Shown here in pieces: positions 56,538-64,000 of a DNA stretch of 64,000 nt. The stretch lies in contig CAQTYU010000006.1 in NCBI GenBank assembly GCA_948890655.1, positions 1-64,000 of the forward strand. Reading direction: 5' to 3'. Position numbers and translations under genes: made by a program. Numbering within the stretch: the first letter of the stretch is position 1; each line of letters begins with the position of its first letter. This DNA comes from Christensenellaceae bacterium. GTDB lineage: Bacteria; Bacillota; Clostridia; Christensenellales; Borkfalkiaceae. Below the pieces are notes generated by a model. That model was not told where the DNA came from. It saw only the letters and a program-made list of their open reading frames with translations, and ran no database searches.

Positions 56538-56640
56538 GTAAGCGGTAAGCCCGGCTGCCGGGCGGCGGGCAATAGCTCGCAATACAAGGGGCAGCACCTT
56601 GACCGCTTGCCAAAGGGAGCAACAGCGCGGGTAGCGCTGG
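56538..56640 (+). ncRNA. Candidate structured RNA with tRNA-like cloverleaf upstream of terS
   Basis: A four-way junction can be drawn. The closing stem is 56538-56546 with 56602-56610 (AAGCGGT/ACCGCTT plus a G-U and a G-C). Arm 1 is GCCCGG-CTG-CCGGGC (56549-56563), arm 2 GCGGGC-AATA-GCTCGC (56565-56580) and arm 3 CAAGG-GGCAGCA-CCTTG (56585-56601, 5-bp stem and 7-nt loop directly abutting the closing stem, as a T-arm does). Linkers of 2, 1 and 4 nt mirror tRNA. An extra hairpin CAGCGC/GCGCTG (56623-56639) follows. No T-loop or anticodon-loop sequence is present, so it is not an ordinary tRNA. The stretch 56537-56754 has no protein gene. Confidence 0.45.
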
Positions 56641-56754
56641 AGGGAAAACAGACAACAACACAATTAAAGAGGCGGCTTTTGAGGGTTTCGTCGTTGTCAA
56701 TCAATCTATACCACGCAGGAGGTACACAATAGAACAGTAAGGAGGCACAACATA

Positions 56755-57174
56755 GTGGGACATAGTAAACTCACCGACAAAGAGAAAAAGCAAATACTGG
56801 CTCACTATGTGGAAACGCAAAACTATTCAGAAACGGCACGCTTAACGGGTGTATCAAGGGCAACCGTGCAGCGTGTCGTTAAAAATATGCCCAATGTGAG
56901 CGAAAAAGTGCACCAAAAAAACGAGCAAAACACCAAGGACGTGCTGGGCTATATGCAGACGCAAAAGGAAACCGTTTGCAAGCTCATTACGACGTACCTT
57001 TCTGCTATGCTCGACCCCGAGAAAATCAAAAAGGCAAACGTGGTGCAGCTCGCCACAGCGCTGGGCATATTGATTGATAAGTTTACGACGCAGGACGAAA
57101 AGCCCGCGGATACCTCACTTATGGAGGCGCTGCTCAATGCGGTAAAGGGAGGCGGCAATGGCGATACAGTTTAG
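56755..57174 (+). CDS. terS: Terminase small subunit
   Basis: 139-aa small terminase that recognises phage DNA for packaging. It starts at GTG 56755 after AAGGAGGC. The N-terminal HTH is LTDKEKKQILAHYVETQNYSETARLTGVSRATVQRVVKNM; a coiled-coil oligomerisation segment and a C-terminal peptide that contacts the large subunit follow. It overlaps terL by 17 nt, the usual phage arrangement. Confidence 0.88.
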   Translation: MGHSKLTDKEKKQILAHYVETQNYSETARLTGVSRATVQRVVKNMPNVSEKVHQKNEQNTKDVLGYMQTQKETVCKLITTYLSAMLDPEKIKKANVVQLATALGILIDKFTTQDEKPADTSLMEALLNAVKGGGNGDTV

Positions 57175-58462
57175 TGATAAGCAGCTCGCGCTTATACGGC
57201 GCCCGTTTATTGACGGCAGCCTCGAGGTAAACGAGGGGACGCCGAGGAGTGGCAAGACAACCGCCGGAGCTTTCAGAGCGGCGCGCTACTACATAGAAAC
57301 GCAAGACCGCGACCACCTCGTACTCGGGTATAATCACGAACAGGCTTTCAAGCTGTTTATAGACTGCGACGGTATGGGGCTGCTCCACATATTCGCCGGT
57401 AACTGCCGGATACGGCACGACCCCGATTATGGGGATTTCCTCGGAATTACCACTCCGGACGGACGCGGCGGCAGCACTGAAAAGCGTATATTTTACAAAG
57501 GTGGCGGCAAAGCAGACAGTTACAAGTCTTTCCAAGGCTTGAGTTTCGGCTCCGTCGTCTTTTTGGAAATAGACCTCTTGCACTCGAACACGTGGCAAGA
57601 GGCTTTCCGTCGTACAATGGCAGCGCGCAAGAGGTGGCACCTTGCAGACCTCAACCCGCCGAGCCCGCAGCACCCCGTTATTAAAGACGTATTCGAGGCG
57701 CAGCGGACTATATGGCAACACTGGACAATGGACGACAACCCGATACTCACGCCGGAGCGCAAGCAAGCCCTTTACGAGCAGCTCAAGAAAAGCCCGTACT
57801 TGTATGAGCGCGACTGGCTGGGGCACCGCTGTATCCCGCAGGGCGTTATATATTCTATGTTTTCACAGCGCGAGAACGTCAAGGCAAAGCTCGAGGGTGA
57901 TATTGTGGAAATGTATTTCTCGGGCGACGGCGGACTATCGGACGCGACGAGCGTATGCTGCAACATAGTTACCCGCGACAGTAAGGGCGGCAAGCCTATT
58001 TATCGGCTTTACCGCGCCGCAAATTACTACTATAGCGGCAGCGACACGGGCACCGTCAAAGCTATGAGCGTACAAGCGCGAGAAATCGCCCTCACGTTCG
58101 TGCCGTGGTGCCGTAACAAATTCGGACGACGGGAAACGTGTTTGCTCATAGACCCCGCTTGCAAGGCGCTACGCGAGGAGTTAAAGCTCTACGGGCTGGA
58201 CGCAAGGAACGCCGACAACAACGGGCACGAAATCGCCGGGAATTCCAAAGGTATAAAGGTCGGTATTGAGCGCGTGCAGTCCTCTATCGAGGAGCGCCGG
58301 CTCTTGTGGCTTGATACCGAGGAGTACGGGCATTATGATTGTTTCCGAGAGCTGGGGCTTTACGTGCGCGACCAGCACGGCAACCCGGTTGACGCATACA
58401 ACCACGCAATGGACGATATGCGTTACGGGCACAATTATTTTTATAAGCATTACATCAAATAG
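57158..58462 (+). CDS. terL: Terminase large subunit
   Basis: 434-aa packaging motor and nuclease of the PBSX/Terminase_3 type. The ATPase has Walker A EGTPRSGKTTAG (residues 26-37) and Walker B SVVFLEIDLL; the C-terminal RNase H-like nuclease has FSGDGGLSDATSV (first acid), TCLLIDPAC (second) and YNHAMDDMRYG (third, DDMRY is typical of terminases). It binds TerS and docks at the portal encoded next. Confidence 0.93.
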   Translation: MAIQFSDKQLALIRRPFIDGSLEVNEGTPRSGKTTAGAFRAARYYIETQDRDHLVLGYNHEQAFKLFIDCDGMGLLHIFAGNCRIRHDPDYGDFLGITTPDGRGGSTEKRIFYKGGGKADSYKSFQGLSFGSVVFLEIDLLHSNTWQEAFRRTMAARKRWHLADLNPPSPQHPVIKDVFEAQRTIWQHWTMDDNPILTPERKQALYEQLKKSPYLYERDWLGHRCIPQGVIYSMFSQRENVKAKLEGDIVEMYFSGDGGLSDATSVCCNIVTRDSKGGKPIYRLYRAANYYYSGSDTGTVKAMSVQAREIALTFVPWCRNKFGRRETCLLIDPACKALREELKLYGLDARNADNNGHEIAGNSKGIKVGIERVQSSIEERRLLWLDTEEYGHYDCFRELGLYVRDQHGNPVDAYNHAMDDMRYGHNYFYKHYIK

Positions 58463-58474
58463 GAGGCTCGGCAA

Positions 58475-60079
58475 ATGGGCTTATTTGAAAAAATCAAAGG
58501 AGCGTTCGGTAAAATGGGCGGAAAATTTGCAGCACCGCAGACGGTGAAAGACATTTTCGACATAAACGGCGTGCCCAGCTTTCGACAATTTTATGAAAGC
58601 GGGATATTGATATGGAAACGCATATACCGCGGTTACTATTCACAGTGGCACGACGTCAAGGCTCCGACCATAAACGACAGCGGCGCAAAGCGTCGGCGTG
58701 ATACACTCAACGCCGGCAAAGCCGTTTGCAGTGAACTGGCGGGGCTTATATGGGCAGAGAGGTGCAGCGTCGGAGTATCGCGTAAGGATTACAAAGCGGA
58801 CGAAAAGCACCCCGACAAGCTGGCGGCGTTCGTTGAGCACGTACTTAACGAAAACAATTTCAACACAAAAATGCGCGAGCATATCGAGCAAGTTATGGCG
58901 CTGGGCGGCGGTACCTTAAAAACGTGGTGCGACATCAAAAAGGACGAAAACGGCGCCGACATCAAAGGCTCGGAAAAAATCAAGGTCGGCTATGGTATGG
59001 CAGACCAATTCGTCCCGCTTGCGTGGAACAACGCCGAGGTTACGGAGGGCGTTTTTATTTCCCGCGAGGCGAAAGCCGGATACTATTACACAAGGCTGGA
59101 GTTTCACCACTGGGACGGCAGCGAGTACGTTATAAGCAATGAGTTATACCGTCATAAAATCGGCAGCTCGGAAAATCAAGACATATTCGGGGAGCGCGTG
59201 CCGCTCAATGAGTTATACGTAAACCTTTCCAGCGAGGCAAAGGTAAGCGGCTTGCAAAGGTCGCTTTTTTCGTATTATCGCACGAACATAGCAAACAACC
59301 TCGACGACAACAGCCCGCTGGGGGTAAGTATTTACGCAAATGCACTCTCAACGCTTAAAGCGCTGGACGTTTGTTTTGACAGCTTTGTGCGCGAGTTTAC
59401 GCTGGGCAAAAAGCGAATAATCGTGCCGTCGTCCGCTATCAGATACGTAAACAACCCGGACACCGGGCAGCGGTGCCGTTATTTCGACGCCGACGACGAG
59501 GTTTACGAGGCAATGGACACGGACGACCTCGAGAGCTTGCAAATCAAGGACAACACGGTGGAGTTGCGCGTCGAGGAGCACGAGGCGGCAATCAACGCCT
59601 TTCTCGGTATCCTTTCCTTTCAGCTGGGGCTTTCGCCCGGCACTCTTACCTTTGACAAGGTGGAGGGGCTCAAGACTGCTACCGAGGTTATCTCGGAAAA
59701 ATCCAAGACCTACAAGACAGTAAAACAACATCAAAGCAGCGTCGAGGAGGCAGTCAAAAAGCTGGTGCGCAACATCATAGACGTGGCAATCCTTTACGGC
59801 ATAGAGTACGAGGGTGAAAGCGTCGAAAGCCTTGCGGCTGGCGGGTACGACATTGCAATCTTTTTCGACGACGCTATTATCCAAGACCGACAAACGAACA
59901 TCAACGAGGGAGTGCTGCTTGTGAGCAATTCGCTTATGAGCAAAAAAAAGTTTATGACCGATAAACTCGGATACACTCCGGAGGAGGCGGACGCGGAGCT
60001 CGGACAAATAGCTGCGGAAAGCAATATCACCGGCGCCACGATAGACTTTTCAACGCTATTCCCGAAAGGGGGTAGTTAA
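58475..60079 (+). CDS. Phage portal protein
   Basis: 534-aa portal of the SPP1 gp6-like family forming the dodecameric DNA gate at the capsid vertex. Marks: FRQFYESGILIWKRIYRGYY, RRRDTLNAGKAVCSELAGLIW, EQVMALGGGTLKTWCD (family: A(L/F)GGG.(L/A)K), NSPLGVSIYANALSTLKALD, and a long C-terminal helical stem (TATEVISEKSKTYKTVKQHQ). Position between terL and the minor capsid gene confirms the call. The stop overlaps the next start by one base. Confidence 0.92.
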   Translation: MGLFEKIKGAFGKMGGKFAAPQTVKDIFDINGVPSFRQFYESGILIWKRIYRGYYSQWHDVKAPTINDSGAKRRRDTLNAGKAVCSELAGLIWAERCSVGVSRKDYKADEKHPDKLAAFVEHVLNENNFNTKMREHIEQVMALGGGTLKTWCDIKKDENGADIKGSEKIKVGYGMADQFVPLAWNNAEVTEGVFISREAKAGYYYTRLEFHHWDGSEYVISNELYRHKIGSSENQDIFGERVPLNELYVNLSSEAKVSGLQRSLFSYYRTNIANNLDDNSPLGVSIYANALSTLKALDVCFDSFVREFTLGKKRIIVPSSAIRYVNNPDTGQRCRYFDADDEVYEAMDTDDLESLQIKDNTVELRVEEHEAAINAFLGILSFQLGLSPGTLTFDKVEGLKTATEVISEKSKTYKTVKQHQSSVEEAVKKLVRNIIDVAILYGIEYEGESVESLAAGGYDIAIFFDDAIIQDRQTNINEGVLLVSNSLMSKKKFMTDKLGYTPEEADAELGQIAAESNITGATIDFSTLFPKGGS

Positions 60080-62100
60080 TGGCAGGGCTGCCTCGTGATT
60101 TCCTCGAACAGCTGGCGCAGCCGCTTATCGACGTATATACCAGTATAGAGGACGAGCTTATCCAAAACATTGCAAAGCGTTTTAATACCGGCAAGGGATT
60201 GACGACGCAAGAGTGGCAGCTTAAAAAGCTGGCAGAGCTCGGCGGGCTCACGCAAGACAATATCAAAACTATTGCCAAGTATGTGGGGCAAGTGCCGGAA
60301 CTGGTACAAACCGCGCTTGAAAGTGCAGCCTTTCAAGCACTCAAAGAGCTTGAGCCGCAATTCGCGGAGGCGGTGAGGCTGGGATACCTAAACCCGACCG
60401 ATACGCCGCTTATGAGCGAAAGCGTCAAGCAAGCAATATCAAACTATGCAAAGCAAGCACTGGACGATTTCAACCTCGTAAATACTACAATGCTTAACAG
60501 CTCGCTGGACGCATACCGAAAGGGTATTACAAACACCGTCAGCGCCGCGACATACGACAGCGCCCAAAAAACTATGAACGTGGCAGCTGGCGAGGTTGTT
60601 ACTGGAGTAAAGAGCCGACAAAAAGCACTCTCGGACGCAATCAAGAAAATGGCAAACGAGGGTATAACAGCCTTTTACGATAGAGCCGGGCGCAAGTGGT
60701 CGCCCGAGGCTTATGTCAATATGGACATACGAACGACTGCAACAAACACCGCCCACGCGACAACCTTTGCAAAATGCGACGATTACGGGCTTGACCTTAT
60801 AGAGATAAGCTCGCACGCCGGCGCTCGCCCGAAATGTGCAAACGACCAAGGCAAGCTATTTTCACGGTCGAATAAGAGCGGCACCGTCCGCGACGGCAAC
60901 GGGCAAAATATCACATATTACCCGTGGAGCTCGAGCAGCAACGGCGCCCCCGACGGTATCCTCGGTATCAACTGCGGACATTTTGCAAGCCCGTTTTTCC
61001 CCGGCTTATCGTACAAACGCAGCGAGGAAACGCAAGACTTTGAAAAGAACGCAAAAGAGTACGCACAAAGCCAGCAGCAGCGTGCGCTCGAGCGCGACGT
61101 CAAAGAGGCAAAGCGCGAGGTTATGGCGCAAAAAGCGGCGGGAAATCAAGAGGCTTACGAGGAGGCGGCGGCAGCGCTTAAAGCCAAGCAAGACAAATAC
61201 AAGAGCTTTTGCTCGGATACAGGCAGAACACCTCGAAATGACCGCTTGCAAGTCAATGGATACGACCGCAGAACTGCGGCGGACGTTGCCAAGACAAACA
61301 GAGAGGCGGCGGAGCGCTTAAAGCGTGAGGCGGCGGGCGGCTTGACAAAAGAGCCCGAAAAGCCTATAATAAAGACCGACAAAGTAAAAGACGCTTACGG
61401 TGCAGAGCGCGCAAGGGCGGTCGGCGAGCAAGTGGCAAATGCGCCGCCTATTTTCGGCGAGGTATGGAACAAGTACGCGGATAACATAGGCTTTGATAGT
61501 ACGACGTACCGCGGCACTGCACACTATAGCCCGGCGTCGGGTAAAGTGAGCCTCAACCTTGAGCGGGACGCACTGGGTACCGCGAACAAGCCGGCTTATG
61601 AAACTACTTTCCACGAGCTGGGGCACCTTTTCGACCATAACGCTGGCGCAGACGGTTACGGCTCCCGCTTTTTTGCAGCGTCGGGCAGATATTCCGGCGG
61701 CATATTCAGCAGCACCATAAAGGCGGAGGTGGAGGCTTATACCAAAGCCGTGCAAGAGCGTTTGCGTGCGGAGGCGGTGGCAAAAGGGCTCAAGGCGTCA
61801 AGTGTGCTCATAGGCGACGCGAGGCGAGCTATTCGCTCCGAGATATGGGAGCTTGCGAAAACTCACGGAGCAATCGCCACGGGCGACATTTCCGACATTT
61901 TCGAGGGGGCTACTCGCGGAAAGATTACCGGAACAGCAGGGCACGGAGCAAGCTACTGGAGCAGCCACGACGTAAGCGTGGAGGCGTTCGCGGAAATGTT
62001 CAGCGCGTCAATATGCAATCCGGCGTCGCTTGCGCAAATACAACACTTTTTCCCGCAGTCATACAACATCTTTTTGCAGATACTTAAGTCTATGATATAG
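60079..62100 (+). CDS. Minor capsid (MuF-type) protein with C-terminal zincin metallopeptidase-like domain
   Basis: 673-aa protein. Residues 1-~330 form the phage minor capsid protein 2/MuF-like region (LEQLAQPLIDVYTSIEDELIQNIAKR … MDIRTTATNTAHATTFAKCDDYGLDLIEISSHAGARPKC … GILGINCGHFASPFFPG). A charged coiled coil (~335-440) leads to an unusual C-terminal domain: YETTFHELGHLFDHNAG holds HELGH at residues 512-516, a gluzincin/zincin zinc site, and HDVSVEAFAEMFSA (E635 or E638) supplies a plausible third ligand. Capsid-linked C-terminal effector domains are known in polymorphic MuF proteins; this one may be an injected peptidase. Activity and substrate are inferred only. Confidence 0.82.
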   Translation: MAGLPRDFLEQLAQPLIDVYTSIEDELIQNIAKRFNTGKGLTTQEWQLKKLAELGGLTQDNIKTIAKYVGQVPELVQTALESAAFQALKELEPQFAEAVRLGYLNPTDTPLMSESVKQAISNYAKQALDDFNLVNTTMLNSSLDAYRKGITNTVSAATYDSAQKTMNVAAGEVVTGVKSRQKALSDAIKKMANEGITAFYDRAGRKWSPEAYVNMDIRTTATNTAHATTFAKCDDYGLDLIEISSHAGARPKCANDQGKLFSRSNKSGTVRDGNGQNITYYPWSSSSNGAPDGILGINCGHFASPFFPGLSYKRSEETQDFEKNAKEYAQSQQQRALERDVKEAKREVMAQKAAGNQEAYEEAAAALKAKQDKYKSFCSDTGRTPRNDRLQVNGYDRRTAADVAKTNREAAERLKREAAGGLTKEPEKPIIKTDKVKDAYGAERARAVGEQVANAPPIFGEVWNKYADNIGFDSTTYRGTAHYSPASGKVSLNLERDALGTANKPAYETTFHELGHLFDHNAGADGYGSRFFAASGRYSGGIFSSTIKAEVEAYTKAVQERLRAEAVAKGLKASSVLIGDARRAIRSEIWELAKTHGAIATGDISDIFEGATRGKITGTAGHGASYWSSHDVSVEAFAEMFSASICNPASLAQIQHFFPQSYNIFLQILKSMI

Positions 62101-62112
62101 GAGGTTAAGACA

Positions 62113-62283
62113 ATGGCAGACGAGTATATCGACCTTTTAATGCAATATCAAGATAAATTCGGGAAGCCTTATTTGCTTAATCCCGAGTATCAGACCGACG
62201 AGGAGGTTATCGCCGGCATAAAGCAGTGCCTTGAAACCGGAAAACCCCGGCAAAAGGATAGCGGCAGCGACACGATAATATAA
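62113..62283 (+). CDS. Small prophage protein between capsid genes
   Basis: 56-aa protein from ATG 62113 after a GGAGG ribosome binding site overlapping the upstream stop (TAGGAGG): MADEYIDLLMQYQDKFGKPY…, ending DSGSDTII. No family known; if the preceding domain is toxic to the producer, this tightly coupled gene would be a natural immunity candidate, but nothing in the sequence proves it. Confidence 0.65.
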   Translation: MADEYIDLLMQYQDKFGKPYLLNPEYQTDEEVIAGIKQCLETGKPRQKDSGSDTII

Positions 62284-62287
62284 GCGA

Positions 62288-62314
62288 AAGCTCACCAATT
62301 CGGTGGGCTTTTTT
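62288..62314 (+). terminator. Intrinsic terminator within the late operon
   Basis: AAGCTCACC / GGTGGGCTT, 9-bp stem with one G-U, AATTC loop, then TTTT. It could reduce expression of the downstream scaffold and capsid genes unless these have their own promoter or are antiterminated. Confidence 0.75.
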
Positions 62315-62465
62315 CATACCGTTATATCAGCACCACGCGCAGCACCGCGGCGGTGCTTTTATATTGCCCTCGATATGGCGTAAAACTACCGAAAAATACG
62401 CGAGGCGCCAAGCGACACGAACGCAAATTCGCCCACTCTAAAGGCGTAAAAGAAAGGAGTAGATT

Positions 62466-62954
62466 ATGGACAGAAAGACAATCAGAGCAATTCTCGCAGA
62501 CGAAACGCTCGACGAGAGCGCAAAGGTGAGCAGACTTTTGCAAATGCACCACGACGAGGTGGCAGACATCAAAAGCGGGCTCAAGACGGACGAGGACGTA
62601 AAGGCTGCCGTTGCGGAGGCGTTAAAGAACGCACCCAAGGCGGTAAAGGTAGAGGAAACCGAGGAATACAAAAAGCTGCTGCAAGAGCTTGACGACTACA
62701 AGTATAGAACGGAGCTCACGGCGCAACTCAAGGGCGCCAAGGTAAAAGATAAATTCCTTGCCGACGTTATCGCCAAAATCAAACGCGACGAAAAGCTGGA
62801 CGAACAGCTCCCGAAACTCCGCGAGGAATTCGGCGAGTATTTCGACGAGGGCTCGCCTCAACCGCAACCGCCGGCTCCCAAGCCCGTATTTAGCGGCGAC
62901 CCGCAGCCCACACCCCCGGGTGCACAACCCAAACCTATACCGAAATTATTTTAA
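62466..62954 (+). CDS. Phage scaffold protein (GP20/DUF4355-like)
   Basis: 162-aa scaffold that directs capsid assembly. An all-helical charged N-terminus and coiled coil (KVSRLLQMHHDEVADIKSGL … EETEEYKKLLQELDDYKYRTELTAQLKGAKVKDKFLADVIAKI) is followed by a Pro/Gln-rich C-terminal tail (SPQPQPPAPKPVF). Order and position directly before the major capsid gene are standard. AGAAAGGAG precedes ATG 62466. Confidence 0.85.
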   Translation: MDRKTIRAILADETLDESAKVSRLLQMHHDEVADIKSGLKTDEDVKAAVAEALKNAPKAVKVEETEEYKKLLQELDDYKYRTELTAQLKGAKVKDKFLADVIAKIKRDEKLDEQLPKLREEFGEYFDEGSPQPQPPAPKPVFSGDPQPTPPGAQPKPIPKLF

Positions 62955-62975
62955 TTAAAAAGGAGTAACAAAATT

Positions 62976-64000
62976 ATGGCAAGAATTGAAACTCTCGCTA
63001 TTTTAGCGAGCAACACGGGCAACGACTACCTCGCAGAAAAGTACGGCGTGGTTATCGACAACATCAGCAACGGCACGATTTCGTCCCAGCTCAAAAACAA
63101 GGATTTGAGCGGCGACCCCTCCACGGGCTCCGTTGAGGCAAAGCGTTTTTGCAACAGCAAGGCAAACCCCTACGGCACCGCAAGAGCGGGCGGCAAGGGC
63201 GACAAGCTCAAAGCTAAACCCGTAACCGTTGCAATCGACACCAACGAGGAAATTATCGAGGAGGTCGAGGAAAAAGACGTATCTTTGTACGGCGTCGAGG
63301 GGCTCGTTTCCCGCCGCGTGAGCAATCACGAAATGGTTATGAAAAAGAGCCTCGAAAAATCTTTCTTTGCGTGCGCTGCCGCGCACTGCGAGGTATTCAC
63401 TACCAAAGAAACCGCTATCGAAAAAATCGTTGAGGCGGCAGTGCAGCAGGTCGAGAATATCAAAAACGAGTACGTGGACGGCGTGCCCCGCGAGTACATC
63501 TCGGTTACACTCAATACCACGGCTTACGGCGAACTCGCCGAATATTTCGACAAGGTGCAAAACCCCGGCGATTACAACACGGCGACCGGCAAGGTGCGCG
63601 TTTTCCATAACGTAAAATGCTACAGCAGCACCGACTTGCCCGCCGGCGTAAAGTTTATCGTTATGGTGGACGGCGCCGTCGCGCAGCCCGTAAAAGCGAA
63701 CGTATGCAACGCTGCAAAAATTCCTTTCTCGGACGCTTACGGTTTCGGCGTTTTCTACTATCACGGCGAAAAATCGGTTATGCCCGACCTTACGCTCACT
63801 TACACCAACGGCGTGCTCAATGCAACGCTTAAGGCGGGCGCGGACGCAACCCATACCGCTGCGGTGGTTGATACTCTCAAAGGCGCAAAATACTACTACA
63901 AGGCGGGCGCTACCGTAACCGCTCCCGCGGTCGGCGAGGAATTCAAGGCAACTGGCTTTACCGCGTGGGACGGCGAGGAGGAGCTTGTTTGCGCGAGCGG
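62976..64000 (+). CDS. Major capsid protein (partial, runs off the window)
   Basis: Starts at ATG 62976 after AAGGAG and stays open to the right edge (341 codons seen, no stop). The N-terminus MARIETLAILASNTGNDYLAEK, the mid-part VEEKDVSLYGVEGLVSRRVSNHEMVMKKSLEKSFFACAA and YISVTLNTTAYGELAEYFDKVQN fit an HK97-fold coat protein, and synteny (terminase, portal, MuF, scaffold, coat) supports it. After ~270 residues, TLTYTNGVLNATLKAGADATH…VVDTLKGAKYYYKAGATVTAP looks like an added Ig-like or decoration domain. Confidence 0.85.
   Translation, partial: MARIETLAILASNTGNDYLAEKYGVVIDNISNGTISSQLKNKDLSGDPSTGSVEAKRFCNSKANPYGTARAGGKGDKLKAKPVTVAIDTNEEIIEEVEEKDVSLYGVEGLVSRRVSNHEMVMKKSLEKSFFACAAAHCEVFTTKETAIEKIVEAAVQQVENIKNEYVDGVPREYISVTLNTTAYGELAEYFDKVQNPGDYNTATGKVRVFHNVKCYSSTDLPAGVKFIVMVDGAVAQPVKANVCNAAKIPFSDAYGFGVFYYHGEKSVMPDLTLTYTNGVLNATLKAGADATHTAAVVDTLKGAKYYYKAGATVTAPAVGEEFKATGFTAWDGEEELVCAS

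Noticed and set aside
56540..56608. Ordinary tRNA gene
   Set aside because: The fold is tRNA-like, but the T-loop sequence is absent, the second arm has a 4-nt loop without an anticodon, and no discriminator/CCA logic is visible.
63003..63854. Leftward open frame of 283 codons opposite the capsid gene
   Set aside because: Antisense shadow of the highly expressed major capsid protein, without a start signal.

Overview
The window reads as a chromosomal segment of a low-to-mid GC anaerobic Firmicute, most likely an uncultured gut Clostridia lineage. Supporting signs are strong GGAGG ribosome binding sites, many sigma-A type promoters with 17-bp spacers, TAA/TGA/TAG all used as stops, a K+-dependent membrane pyrophosphatase, tandem YitT proteins, DegV, an IscS/IscU/TtcA-like cluster and BspA-type repeat proteins. 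The species cannot be named from the sequence alone.

Region 1 (1-43,400) is host chromosome. It opens with the 3' end of a 5S rRNA and its terminator, then an SbcD/SbcC-like (YhaO/YhaN-like) repair pair. A decayed stretch follows (4.3-7.6 kb): a chimera of response-regulator start and histidine-kinase ATPase end, a membrane-protein gene broken by two in-frame TAG codons, and a GH3 beta-glucosidase gene lacking its barrel domain and frameshifted at the end. Next come a large membrane protein, DegV, two GNAT-like paralogues with a gene-conversion tract, a frameshifted P-loop kinase, KDPG aldolase, two YitT proteins, a glycogen/starch operon (GH13, small unknown, GlgB), NadA, an Rrf2 regulator, a candidate ~200-nt structured RNA, a DUF6273-like surface protein, an XRE/coiled-coil divergent module, IscS-IscU-TtcA-like, membrane pyrophosphatase, a second small XRE module, a P-type Ca2+ ATPase, a glycan operon (nucleotidyltransferase-kinase fusion plus GT28-like transferase), a HAD hydrolase, three decayed genes and a leucine-rich-repeat protein without signal peptide.

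Region 2 (43,595 to the right edge) is a siphovirus-type prophage cut off by the window end. Its leftward lysogeny operon holds an XRE repressor, a TPR-like protein and a large serine recombinase. Rightward genes run from early regulators through ERF annealase, PD-(D/E)XK nuclease, NinB-like, HNH, SSB, replication initiator, DnaC-like loader, a sliding-clamp-like protein, a PAPS-reductase-like protein, DUF3850 and a DUF1492-like regulator, then to TerS, TerL, portal, a MuF-type capsid protein with a C-terminal HELGH zincin domain, scaffold and major capsid protein (partial).

The most notable signals are: (a) repressor and early phage promoters facing each other across AAAACCGTAA operator repeats; (b) one 18-nt start-site block, GGAGGACATACCAAAATG, reused before many phage genes; (c) a tRNA-shaped cloverleaf upstream of terS; (d) a capsid-linked metallopeptidase domain; (e) a ~200-nt foldback RNA candidate with its own promoter and terminator; (f) two genes with leaderless geometry; (g) several single-base frameshifts, mostly at homopolymers, which are either recent decay or sequencing indels.
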